DNA from: Neocallimastix lanati (nom. inval.)
Lineage: Eukaryota; Neocallimastigomycota; Neocallimastigomycetes; Neocallimastigales; Neocallimastigaceae
Length of the DNA stretch: 64,000 nt
Direction: 5' to 3'
Assembly (NCBI GenBank): GCA_016946835.1
Contig: JACVTC010000014.1
Coordinates: 1,225,001-1,289,000, forward strand
A model generated the notes under the pieces. It worked only from the letters and a program-made list of their open reading frames with translations. It did not search any database and was not told the DNA's origin. The position numbers and the translations under genes were made by a program. The stretch's first letter is position 1, and the number at the start of each line of letters is the position of its first letter. Shown piece by piece: positions 25,749-37,320 of this stretch.

Positions 25749-25795
<47 letters not shown>
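25749..25795. repeat. Poly-A tract (about 47 bp)
   Basis: An uninterrupted A run in intergenic DNA. There is no adjacent retroelement sequence that would make it a LINE tail. Confidence 0.9.
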
Positions 25796-25800
<5 letters not shown>

Positions 25801-28419
25801 CAAAATATTTTTTTTTAATAAAAAATTTGAAAGAAGACCTTTCAATTACAATTATTATTATTGAATTCTTTTTTTTTTTTTTATGCTGAAAAGAAATTCT
25901 TTGTTTTGACAAATTTTGGATCTTCTGTAATCATGTGATTTAATAAATATAATATATAACACTATTTATAATATATTTATAATATATTATTAGAATTTAA
26001 AGATTAGAATCAAATTATTTATAAATTATAACTTATATATATTAATTTTAATTATATATATCACATAATATATATTAATATATAATTTTATATATACTTA
26101 ATAAAATTATTAAAATTTGAAAATATTTTAACATTAATTAAAAAAAAAATTATATTAATAAAAAAAAAAAGCCATTAAAATATTTTATATAATATTTTGA
26201 TTATTTATTTGTTATAAAATTATTATTTATAAGATTAATAATCTTTTCTTTTTTATTTAAAATTTCGAATATAGATTTAATATTATGTATTAATCTAAAG
26301 TGCATAATTTTTTGTATATATTTATTATGAAATTTAAAGATTTGAATTAAATTATTATATTATATATAAATTATAATTTTCTATCATATATTATATATTA
26401 ATAATATCAATATATAATTTTAGTTATATAATGAATATTTATTTTATTTTTGTTTTATTTTAATAATATCAATGAATATTTATTTTATTTTTGTTTTTTT
26501 ATAATAATATCATATATTAGTAAAAAGAAAATCATTGTAAAAGTAAAGAAGTAACAATATATATTTACTATTTATTATTAACAGAATTTTATTCAATTGA
26601 AAAATAATTCAAAACAAATAAAAAATATATATGTATGATTTATATTGAATATATTTTTTATAATGTATATTTAATATATATAATAAATATATTTTTATAA
26701 AATATAATGCTAATCCTAACATATAATATGAATACTATTATTATTCATTTCTTCAACAATTCTTTAATATAATGTTAATTTTTATATTATGATAGTAAAA
26801 AATTTTTTAAAAACTCAAAATTTAATAATACTTTATAATATATTAATTATATATTAATAATATATACGATTACCTTAAAATTTTTAATTACTTTATAAAT
26901 CTATTGATAATAATAATCTGAATAAAGGAAATTAACATAATATAGTAAAATATTATAGGATAGAGTTTGAGATATTTGTAATATTTATAATAAAAATAAT
27001 TATAAATGAAAGAACGTGAAAAAATAATCAATATAGTATGAAACATATGCATTACATTCATCCTATAAAGAATACATTTCTGGTAGAATAACCAATAACA
27101 TAAGAGCAAAATTAAATTTTAATTTATTTCTTTTTATAAAATTCATTTTTTCTGTATAAATTGTAATATTACAATATACTAAATATAAATTTATTTTTAC
27201 ATATAATAAAAATTAGTATAAAAAATTGTTTGCTATGTTTACTTGTAATTCAAAAGTTTTATGTATGAGATAGTTATAAAATAAATAAAAAATAAAAATT
27301 AATATATATTTTTTTTAATACTAAAAATATTTGTTATCGTTTCATTAAAAATATACAGTTTATTATCAACAATATTCTGTTAAAGTTAAAAATTTTTATT
27401 TTTGTTTATACAAATGTTATAAATAAACAATTGACTTTCTTTTGAGTATGAGACCTAATGTATAAAAATTTTAATTTGTAATAATTTAAACTTGTGTTTT
27501 GAAAAGTAAATTTTTTATTTTTGTTTATTTTATTTTATTTTCATATTATTATATATATATATTTATATTTAGTAAATAAATATTATCATTTCATTGGTAA
27601 ATAAAATTTAATTATGTCATTTGTATATAATTTATTTTAAAATTGTAATCATAATTATTTAATCCAAAAATATTTAAAAAACTTTAAAAAAATAATTAGA
27701 AAAAAAAAAAAAAATATAATAAAAAATAAAAACTAAAAATTAAAAAATAAAACTCAACAAATAAAAGAGAAATATTTTTTTAACTAAGATTTATCAGTTG
27801 ATAAAGAAAAAGTGTAATATGATAAATATGAATTAATTTTTCATTTATATTTATTTAATCCAAAATATTATCATATTATTTTATTAAAAAAAATTATACA
27901 TATATATACATATAATATAATTAAAAAAAATCGATAATATTAAATTTTTAGTATTATAGTTAAAAATTAAAATTAAAAAAAAAAAAAAAAAAGGTTTAAA
28001 AATACAGATTATTAATGAAAAACAAATCAAAAGTATAATGTAATATATGATAAATAAAAGAAATCGTAAAAAATAAAGAAATTTATTTTTAATTATTTAT
28101 TTATAATACTTTTATTTTATTTTTTTATATCAATTCTTTATATTTTTATCTGTTCATATTTTATTTCTTTATTTTAGATATATGTAAAATTTTGGTTGTT
28201 ATAATTATCCTATCACATTTATATCACATATTATAAGTTATTAATATACATATGAATATTTTGTAAAGTTATTATCTAATTTATGCATCTTATAAATATA
28301 CATTCTTATTTTATTAATAGCAGCATATTTTGAAATTTTTTAATTAAACTTTAAAAATTGAGTTTAAATAGAATTTCATTTATTTTGAAGTGTTTACTTT
28401 TATTTTTCTAATATAAAAA

Positions 28420-28424
<5 letters not shown>

Positions 28425-28466
<42 letters not shown>
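28425..28466. repeat. Poly-A tract (about 42 bp)
   Basis: An uninterrupted A run in intergenic DNA with no recognisable neighbouring element. Confidence 0.9.
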
Positions 28467-28467
<1 letters not shown>

Positions 28468-29008
28468 CATTTTTTTTATTACCCTTCTAAAAATAAAAAT
28501 TAGAAATTTAATAATATTAAAATATATATATACATTTTAAGTTATAAAGTTTAAATTTTTTAATATATGAATAATATGAATAATTTTTTTATTAATGCAT
28601 TTTAACTTTAACTACTATAATTATAAAAACTTTGGAAATAAATTTTTTATCATCATTCAGTTTTATAATCATTTGATTCATAATTATTATTAATAAAGGA
28701 ATTAATAATAAAATTTTAACCTTTAATTTCATATTTTCAATAATAATAATATAATAATAATTATAATGATAATAATAATTTTTAGAAGGTAAAAATGGGT
28801 TTTATGATAAATGTTTATTATTATGTATTAATAACTAACCTCAGATTTACAATTAAAGTAAAACCAGTTCTATTTATACAAGAACTGTGGCTAAATTTAG
28901 ATACATGTTAATTTATTTAATTAATGTATTACATAATATGAATCGTATATTCATGTTAATTTAACATTTATTTTTATATCATAAATTTCTACTTCTAACA
29001 ATAATAAT

Positions 29009-29051
<43 letters not shown>

Positions 29052-29258
29052 GTTATATATATAATAATACTTTTTATCTTTATTATTACTAATAGAATAG
29101 CAAAAAATTAAAAAAATAATAAATATTATAATAAAAGAAACAAAAATTATAATAAAGAAAAAAATTTTAATAATAAATTATAATTTATATTAATATGTAA
29201 AAATTTTATATTTAATGTAATACAAAATAATAATTAATTATAATATCTAAATTATATT

Positions 29259-29489
29259 TGTTTATTATTTATTTATTAATAATTAGATATATAACGCAAG
29301 CGTTGTAACAAAGATTTAAAGTATAGATAAAATTATATGTTTTTATATTGAATTGTGGCTTGTTCTAGATACATACTAATTTATATTTTAATTTGTAATT
29401 ACAATATATTTAATATAATATAATTTAATATTTTATTAAACTTAAGCCAGACTATAACTTTATATTAATAAAATTAACATACATTAACA
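29259..29489 (-). repeat. Copia 3' LTR
   Basis: Starts TGTTTATTATTT and ends CATTAACA, so both strands begin TGTT (inverted ends TGTT/AACA). It matches the LTR at 35238-35476 over its whole length with about a dozen substitutions and a roughly 12-bp indel near position 40 of the repeat. The divergence suggests the insertion is not recent. Confidence 0.92.
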
Positions 29490-29503
29490 CTCCCCCTCAA
29501 ATT
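29490..29503 (-). promoter_or_regulatory. Polypurine tract of the copia element
   Basis: On the minus strand the bases AATTTGAGGGGGAG stand immediately before the 3' LTR. A purine run here primes plus-strand DNA synthesis in LTR retrotransposons. It stands out because G runs are rare in this window. Confidence 0.85.
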
Positions 29504-29504
29504 A

Positions 29505-31284
29505 GATTTTTAAATACAAAAAATCTTATTTGCAAATATACTCATTTTTGTACCATTAACATCTTTAGTGAGAGCGTCAGCTAACATTTCTTTTGTATCT
29601 TTGTATTCTAATTTCACTTTCCTTTTTACTATATTATCTCTATTAAAATGAAATCAAATATCTATGTGTTTTAACTTTGTATTGATTTCACCATTTTCAA
29701 TAGTTATTTTACTTTCTAAATTATCTGTGAAAATGGTAATTGTTTTATTATTATTTATTAATTCTTTTAAAATATTTCTGATCCATAGAATCTTTTTAAT
29801 ATTCTACTTCTGCTGTAGACGTAGCTACACATGTTTGTTTTTTAGAAATCCAGCATATGGGACTGTTTCCCATAAGTATTATTCCTCCAGACGTAGATTT
29901 CCTGTCATTTAGATCACCTCCAAAATCGGCATCAGTGTATGCTATTATTTCCCCTTGTCCATCATATTCAATTTTATAATTTTTAGTACTATTTATATAT
30001 CTGAAAATATTTGTTATTTCATTCCAGTCTGATATTGTGGGTTTTTCGGATTTTCTGGCAGCCTTGTTCATGGAAAATGCGATATCTGGCCTTGTGCATT
30101 TTGATAGATATATTAAGGAACCTATTGCACTCTTGTAGATTGTTTTATTGAAAGGTTTATTATTTTCAGAGATAGTGTTGTCTCCTGTGCATGATGTTTT
30201 TCTTTTTCTCATTTCTTTTATATTAAATTTGTCTGACATATTATTTATAAAACTATTTTGTGATATAATATATTTATTCTTTTGTTTTTCAATTATTATA
30301 CCAAGTATGAATTCAGCTGGTCCACAATTTGATATTTTAAAATTTTCTTTAATTTTTGTAATTATATTTTGTATTTCTTTGTCTTCACCAGTTATGATCA
30401 TATCGTCTACATATAAACCTATGATGCATTTGGTTTTATTATTCTTTGAATATTTAAATATACACTTTTCAGATTTTATTTGTTTAAATCCATTTTTATT
30501 TAAAAATTTTTGTAATCGTTTGGTTCCATTGCCTACCGGATTGTTTTAATCCGTAGTGTGCTTTATTGAGTTTCCAGAATCCCCGCCCATAGTTAGTATC
30601 TCCTAGTGGAATAGTAGTGTATATATCAGTATCTAATAGAGCGTTGAGATACGCAGCTTTAAAATCTAATTGGTTGATATTCCAATTAAATTTAGCTGCT
30701 AAAGCGATAATAAGCTTTAATCCATCAATGTTTAAGGTAGGAGAATAAGTAAGTTCATAATCAATACCTCTACGTTGTTTAAAACCTCTAGCAACTAGGC
30801 GAGCTGTAAATCTAACAATATTATTATTAGAATCTTTTTTGGTAGCAAAAACCCATTTTGTAGAAATAAGATTTTTGTTTTTAGGAATGTAATTAACAAT
30901 GGACATAACATTATTATTGTATAAATTATTAAGTTCATCTTGTATAGCTTTATACCAGTTATTTTTATTAGGACAATTAATAGCTTCTTTAAAACTATTA
31001 GGTGTATCAGAGTAAATTGTAAAAACCATTTTTTCATTATTGGAAACATCATATTTAGGCCGAGAGATATCATTAGTAATATTAGAGAAAGTTTCAGGAA
31101 TTAAAGGACGTTTGAGTACAGACTGATTGTTAATCCCTGTCATATCATCAGTCATATTTACATCTTCAGAAATAATGGGAATAATATTATTATTAATGTA
31201 ATTAGTATCAGAACCTAAATCATGGTTAATAGAATAAGAATCCTGGGGAATTTTTGTTGTCAATAGGGATAAAATCATTTTCAA
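29505..31284 (-). pseudogene. Copia reverse transcriptase and RNase H, frameshifted
   Basis: The RT begins NWYKAIQDELNNLYNN, then STKWVFATKKD, ARLVARGFKQRRGIDY and NQLDFKAAYLNALL, in the frame 31284-30496. After a frameshift near 30535 it continues with GLYVDDMIITGEDK (the YVDD catalytic motif, about 30395-30415), GSLIYLSKCTRPDIAFSMN and AYTDADFGGDLNDRKSTSGG. RNase H ends with CVATSTAEVEY at 29796 and resumes in another frame as KHIDI*FHFNRDN and ADALTKDVNG to about 29510. Nearly all catalytic residues are still legible. Confidence 0.9.
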
Positions 31285-32275
31285 TTAAATTTGAACAATT
31301 AGAATTGTTAATTGATAGATTATCATCTACAACATTATCTTGTAAATTTTCATTAGTAGCAATAATATTATTATTATAATTGTCATCTTTAATATTTTTG
31401 GTGACAGAATCTTCATTATATAAAGATTTATTAAGAGAAAGTTTAGATGTTTTATCAAAAGTATCATTTATTACTGATGTATTGATTGTATTTATATCAT
31501 TAATTATATTTTTATTATTGACATTTTGAAAAAAAATTTTATTAATGAATTTTTGATTGATTAATTTCATAGATTTATTACTGTTATCATTAATTTTATG
31601 TAACTTATTATCTTTATCAATAAATGTTGTAGATTCACGTGATGTATTAAAAGATTTTAATTTAGTGGAATTATTATCCTCGTTATTCATGTTCATATTA
31701 TTTAAATTATCGTTTACAATAATGTTATTTAAATCAATATTATTATTGTTTTCATTTAAATTATTATTTTCATTGTTTAGAACATTATTTATGTTTTCTA
31801 TATTATTAATTATATTTTCATTTATAATATGATTATTTTCATTATTATTATTATTTACTATATTATTATCAATTTTTGTAAAAGAGAAATATGAGTCCAC
31901 AAATCCTTCTTTCTCATATAAATAGTTTGCTGGACATTCCTCTAAACATTCTACTTCTCTGAAATGGTGTATTCTTTTGTTTTTTATGTCCATAATCCTA
32001 TATGAGTATTTTCTTGCTGAAACCAAGAAATATTACTTCCTTTGCTTTTGGAGTGAAATTGAATTTGTTTTCCATATTATCAATATAATAACATTTACAT
32101 CCAAAAGTTCTTAAGTGTTTTAAAGAAATACTTTTTACTGATATGACTTCATCAAGGTATTAAATTATTATTTCCTTCATGAGGAATCATATTATACAAA
32201 TAAGCCGCATGTCTGACTGCATATTCCCAGAAATTTTCAGATAATTTTGCCCAAAATAATAAAGTTTTAGCTGTG
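31226..32275 (-). pseudogene. Copia integrase C-terminal part and Asn-rich linker
   Basis: After frame breaks, the integrase C-terminal region reads WEYAVRHAAYLYNMIPHEG, LRTFGCKCYYIDNMENKF and AKEVIFLGFS, typical copia wording. It continues as YSYRIMDIKNKRIHHFREVE. A linker of more than 200 residues rich in Asn follows (31300-31880), then the RT. The poly-Asn expansion comes from AAT codons, the same triplet as the local microsatellites. Confidence 0.85.
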
Positions 32276-33455
32276 TTTTTTATTGTTCATTGTTTGATTT
32301 ATCCTTTCGGCTTTTCCATTATTTTCTGGACAATATGGTGGAGAGAATGATTTTTCAATTCCATTATCTTTACAGTATTTTCTTATTTTCTTATTTTTAT
32401 ATTCTTTACCACCATCGGTTTTAAATATTTTAACTTTATGATTTTCAAATTGATTATTAAGGTATTTGAGAAAATCAATTATAATGTCTGGCGCTTCAGC
32501 TTTAGATTTTAAAGTGAATAGCCAAACTTTCCACGAATATTCGTCCAAGAAAGTTATAAAATATTTTTTGTCATTAATAGAACTGTTATATGGCCCCGAA
32601 ATGTCAGAGTGTATAACTTCAAGTATCTTGTTTGATATAGGATTGTTCCCATTATGTGGGGAATGCTTCATTTTTACTACTTTACATTCTTTACATTTTG
32701 GGATCTTGATTTCGTGTAATTCTAAATGTTTAGAAATATTCCTTATACATTGATGGCCCATTCTTCTGTGCCATATTTCTAGACTGTTTTGTCCTAAATC
32801 ATCTAATGATAAAATATTTTGATTATTTATTATACTTTTTGTGTTTATTTTAAATTGATTAAAATCAGTTGATAGAAACGTTCCGATAACATTTTTATCA
32901 CAGTCAGATATAGTCAATTTTACTTTTTCTTGACTTATTGGCTCAATAACGGATGTTATACCTATTTTTGCGAATTCGATGGCATTTATCAAGTTTTTAT
33001 GTGCCTTTTTTGAATATAACACTTTGTTTAATTTTATATGGTAGTTGTTTATGGTAAATTCATAACTACCATATCCTTCAAAGTCTAAAGTAGTATTGTT
33101 TGCACATCTTAGTTGTACAAAATCTTCTTTATAATCTTTCAAAAGGTTTTTATCATTAGTTACATGTTCGTAAACTCCACTATCATAATACCATTCAATT
33201 GCTTTGTTACTTTCTATATTTCTTTCAATTATGTTTACAGATTTTTCATTGTTATCTATATTATATGGTTCATTTATTGATTCAATTATCAAGACATCAT
33301 TAATATGTGGTTCACATAATGGTCTGATGTCTTCAAAATTATCATCTCTTTCGCTGTCACTTTCTTCATGTTTGGAAGTTATTTTTTCCACTAAACCAAA
33401 TGATTTTAATTCTTTTTCTTCATTTTTATGGTTTTTCTGGTAGAGTGATTGTTGC
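32267..33455 (-). pseudogene. Copia protease and integrase core
   Basis: The protease motif is WYYDSGVYEHVTND (about 33165-33200), where Asp-Ser-Gly is the active site. The GAG-pre-integrase segment LEIWHRRMGHQCIRN follows, then KCKECKVVKMKHSP (the HHCC zinc site). The integrase catalytic triad is given by EVIHSDISGP, IFKTDGGKEYKNK and PENNGKAERINQT. The frame is open back to about 33455, where the 771-bp insertion begins. Its first codons join in frame to the end of gag once that insertion and one copy of the duplicated GTTGC are left out. Confidence 0.92.
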
Positions 33456-34226
33456 TATAAAGTTTTGGTAAAAAAATAGATTATAAATCAACACTTCAAT
33501 AATAACACTAAAACACAAAATAATAGTTTTAAAGAACAAGTTTTATTAATTTTTTAAATATTAAAATCTTTATTTATTTAAAGTGTTATTAACAAGAAAT
33601 CGTTAATAACAATTACATCGATTAAAATACATGAAATTTGATAACTATTTATATTTTAATCTTATTACATTTATAATATATAATTCCTATTGAATTATAT
33701 TATCTAGCTATTTATTTAAAAACAATACTAACCTAAACTAATAATAAATAATTAACTATTACTAAATAAAGAGAATTATAATTAATAACTAAAATAAATA
33801 TAATCAATTCTAATTGAGTTCATTTATTATTTATTTATTATTTAAATATTAAAAGTAAATTTATTATATATTTTCTATTTAAAAATAATATAAAAGTTGT
33901 CATAATTATTTAATATAAATTTAGCATAAAATGCCGTAAGTTTCAACATGACTAATTGCATAGTTTCATGTTGTTAATTTATCTTGTGAAAAAACCTTAA
34001 CTCTTATTATTTAAATTAAATTACATAAAAAGAAATGATTTTCAAATACTAGTTTCACAAGAGAAATTTTTAATTTATTAGTATGATTGGGAAAAAATCG
34101 AAATTATGTTAAAAATATTTTCAATAATTTTATACACGTGATTTCAAATAAATTTATTTTAATTTTACTTAAATTTATGATTAAATTTAATTAAAATTAT
34201 TTAAAGATATTAATAATATCTTTACA
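33456..34226. mobile_element. 771-bp nested insertion in gag-pol, solo-LTR-like or MITE-like
   Basis: The insert is flanked on both sides by the pentamer GTTGC (33451-33455 and 34227-34231), a typical 5-bp target-site duplication. Its ends are short imperfect inverted repeats, TATAAAG at the left and CTTTACA at the right (6 of 7 pair). Removing it with one GTTGC restores an uninterrupted gag-to-protease frame (..EGRQ/QSLYQKN..), which strongly supports a discrete insertion. It has no coding capacity and is far more AT-rich than the host element. TG at one end and TA at the other could be a decayed TG..CA of a solo LTR. The alternative is a non-autonomous DNA transposon. It also contains perfect inverted repeats (33584-33611, 33982/34053). 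Confidence 0.8.
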
Positions 34227-35157
34227 GTTGCCTCCCTTCCTTTTTGTTTTCTCTTGCTTTCATATTGTATTTACAATCTTTTGTGAGATGTCCTCTTATC
34301 TCACAAATATGACAATATAAATTTTTGTTAGTTTTGTTATTGTTTCTGTTTATTTTCTTAACAAAACTTTTTCCTTTATGATAGTTGTTATTTCTATAAC
34401 GTTTTTCAATTAGATCTATATCCATTGGATCATCATGTTCATCCATTGTATTTTCCCAATTTTCTAGATATGATCTAGCTGAAATTCTATCTTTTATACT
34501 TTCATATAATTGTCTGGCGGTAGTTTCTAAGGTTACATCTATAATGTTTTTAAAGTCATTTGGTAAAATATTGAACATGTACTTTAATTTCTCCCTTTCA
34601 GTCAAATTTACTCCGGCGTCTTCCATTTCACCGAATATTTCATTTACGCTATCAGCCATCTTCATTATTTGGCTGCGGTCATTTGCCTTAAGTTTTCGCA
34701 ATTTCTTGAGCCAGTATTCAATGTCATTATTTATATCACCGAATTTTGAAGTTAGCTTTTCCATAATTGTGAATGTTTTTTTTCATTCTACTAACTTCCC
34801 TTAATATTTTGTCTTCAATGTTTTGAATCACCATAAACATTAACTGAGAGTCTTTCTCTTCTGCTTTAACAATGATTCTATTTCGGTTTTGAGTAAACAC
34901 TTCATTGTAGTTTACATTTTCTCCATGATTTAATTCTAATTCCTCAATAATCTTCAGGATAGCTTTTACCGTCTTAGATTCTCCATTAGGATTAAGCATA
35001 TAGTTATTATCATCAGGTGAGAGATAATAACATCTTCTTCAATGAATTCTTCCATTCCATATCTCCTAGCTGCAGTCATGATAAGGAAATTCCATGTGGA
35101 AAAATTGGATACACCACGAAGACGTTGGCCCTTAGCTAAGTTAAATTGATAGGCCAT
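34222..35157 (-). pseudogene. Copia gag with CCHC zinc knuckle, frameshifted
   Basis: It begins MAYQFNLAKGQRLRGVSNFSTWNFLI, close to the usual copia gag start ("L.G..N+..W"). Frame breaks lie near 35015 and near 34785. The last 180 residues are open. They include ITARQLYESIKD-like helices and a zinc knuckle CHICEIRGHLTKDC (C-x2-C-x4-H-x4-C, about 34280-34320). The stop codon at 34222 lies inside the inserted sequence, just past the GTTGC junction, so the original gag probably read straight into pol. Gag forms the virus-like particle core. Confidence 0.9.
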
Positions 35158-35237
35158 CTTAATACTTTGTAAAATCGATTTTTAAAATTTAAAGCTTTGT
35201 TATAAATTATAGAGTATTGAGACTCTTAATCTATTAT

Positions 35238-35476
35238 TGTTTATTATTTATTTATTAATAATTAGATATATAACGCAATGTTATATAAATAGTTAACAAA
35301 GATTTAAAGTACAGATAAAATTACATGTTTTTATATTTAATTGTGACTTGTTCTAGATACATACTAATTTATATTTTAATTTGTAATTACAATATATTTA
35401 ATATAATTTAATTTAATATTTTATTAAACTTAAGCTAGACTATAACTTTATATTAATAAATTAACATACGTTAACA
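35238..35476 (-). repeat. Copia 5' LTR
   Basis: Partner of the repeat at 29259-29489, with the same TGTTTATTATTT start and TTAACA end. It would carry the element's promoter, but no core element is distinguishable in this AT-rich context. Just inside it on the minus strand, the primer-binding site position reads ATAATAGATTAAGAGTCTC, which I cannot match to a tRNA by eye. Confidence 0.92.
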
Positions 35477-35529
35477 TAAATAATTGATTAATTATATATA
35501 TATATATATTTTTTTTTAACTTTTAGATT

Positions 35530-36120
35530 GGGATTAAGGAGAGGGGCGGTCAATAGGGCCTCCAGTCTTTCCCTTAAACGTATCGGACTTTCATTGGATA
35601 TTATTTGCTATACCTTTTGATATTGAAGCGGACCTCTTTTAAGTAAGGCTAATATGAAAAACATTGCTTTTATTTCGCTTTATTGATCGGGCTTCTTTTC
35701 AGTAATCTCTTGAACCCTCATTGAGGGAGGAACAACTACGCTAATCCTCTCATAGATCAAGTGCTTTATTTATTTAAAGAATAAAAAATTTATAATGGTT
35801 TCCTAATTTTATTTCCATTTAATTTTGATAAATAATTTTTTATTTACTACTTGACGCTTCTTATATTGATATTGACTGTGATATATAAACATATCACCGC
35901 TTACGAAAAGACTTCTATTGGAAGGGTTAGACAAAGGGTATAAAGATTTTTATTAAATTCAATTCTATTTCCCATTGCCAAAACTAAAAACTAAAACAAA
36001 TAGAAAAGATTTTAGTTAACCCTCTTGACTTTTCTTTCACTAAGGTTGGAATCAATTTTGTTGCGGCTGTTGTTAAAAAAACTTTCAATAGATATATTAT
36101 AGTTTTAGTGGATTATTTGA
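35530..36120 (-). pseudogene. Decayed coding-like sequence of unknown origin
   Basis: The base composition is clearly less AT-rich than the flanks. The minus strand reads protein-like stretches interrupted by stops: HLIYERISVVVPPSMRV, then QEITEKKPDQ*SEIKAMFF, RGPLQYQKV*QIISNESP and RLRERLEALLTAPLLNP (35540-35770). Further right it reads TKLIPTLVKEKSRGLTK (about 36020-36080). I recognise no domain. It is probably another transposon remnant beside the copia element. A poly-T tract (36127-36162) follows. Confidence 0.4.
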
Positions 36121-36125
36121 TTAAT

Positions 36126-36164
<39 letters not shown>

Positions 36165-36661
36165 TATTTATTTATTTTGAAAAATAAATTAGTGAAAAAA
36201 AATTTTAATTTTACAATTCTTTAATAATTAAATAAATAATAAATATCTTCTTCTAATATTAATATTAATAATAAAAATAATAATAAAAATAAAAATAAAG
36301 ATTTATTATCTATAATTAGTGAATGCATGCTTGAATAAAACTTAAATTTTTATTTTATTTCCTAATATTGATATTTTATCTTTATCATTTAATTTTTTTT
36401 TTAAGTTTTTATATTTCATAATTATCTTTAAAAATTTTCATGTTAATTTCTTTTAACTATATTCATCCTTATAAAATAAATTATAATATATTATGATAGT
36501 TTCTTAGTTCTTTTAGATTTAAATCTATTGAATATTTTGTTTTGTTATGTAATTTGTAAACCCGTCCAAGTTTAATTCCTTTATTTCTAGAATCATGTTT
36601 TCCAAAAAAAAAAAAAGTTATTTAAAAAAATAAAATTATATAATATAAATGAAGATTTTAC

Positions 36662-36698
<37 letters not shown>

Positions 36699-37181
36699 AA
36701 AAAATGAATAAAAAAAAATAATAATAAAAAAAATAAATATCAAACAAGAAATTGATAATAATATATATAGCATTGAATAGAAGTATTTGAATCAGAAGTT
36801 CTAATGATTAAGAAATAATATCCAAGGAAGATTATCATGTAATGTATTATTTTAAAATATTTAAAAGTTATTGAATATTTTTTATTTAGAATTAAATAAT
36901 AATTGAAGAGAACAAAAGAATAACTATTTATATGATTTTTTTTATATGAGTGTTCATGATATTGATTACAACTATATTTTTCTGTATATACTTTAATTCT
37001 TTGAGGGCTCTAAATCTGTTAAAAGTCAAGAATTAATGGTTTATAATTATGTCAATTTTATAAATATCTTTTATGATGAAGAGTTACTAGTACTTAATTA
37101 TTCTAAATTACATTGTGGCTTAAACATTAATTATATTACAATATGTTTTATTGCATTTGAAGATTATTTTTCAGATATTTC

Positions 37182-37182
<1 letters not shown>
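36121..37182. other. AT-rich spacer
   Basis: Contains poly-T at 36127-36162 and 36669-36693. A short open frame from 37036 that runs into the AAT repeat has no recognisable motif. No gene is supported. Confidence 0.7.
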
Positions 37183-37256
<74 letters not shown>

Positions 37257-37261
37257 TAAAA

Positions 37262-37320
<59 letters not shown>

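Larger units (their letters stand above)
22357..29258. other. Seven kb of AT-rich DNA without a recognisable gene
   Basis: I read all frames and found only short, low-complexity open stretches rich in Ile, Tyr, Phe, Lys and Asn. The longest, such as 26888-27109 (minus) and 25167-25364 (plus), have no recognisable motif. The region holds long A runs (25749-25795, 28425-28466), (TAA)n near 29005-29050 and many TATA repeats. The first few hundred bases left of 22700 are probably the promoter side of the expansin-like gene. Regulatory RNA or origins cannot be judged from base composition alone. Confidence 0.75.
29259..35476 (-). mobile_element. Complete Ty1/copia LTR retrotransposon, inactivated
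   Basis: Two LTRs of about 231 and 239 bp bracket a full gag-protease-integrase-RT-RNase H order read right to left. Integrase precedes RT, which defines the copia rather than the gypsy arrangement. The polypurine tract abuts the left LTR. The coding part carries frameshifts (gag near 35015 and 34785, integrase end near 32270, RT near 30535, RNase H near 29790) and a 771-bp insertion between gag and protease. It cannot therefore express a full polyprotein. I could not see a matching target-site duplication outside the LTRs, nor name the primer tRNA. Confidence 0.92.

Noticed and set aside
29254-35481. Target-site duplication of the large copia element
   Set aside because: The five bases outside the LTRs (ATATT and TAAAT) do not match. 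The flanks are too A/T-simple to judge any longer match.
35530-35620. tRNA-like or structured RNA in the GC-richer patch
   Set aside because: There is no T-loop GGTTCRA box or cloverleaf spacing. The patch reads better as broken protein.
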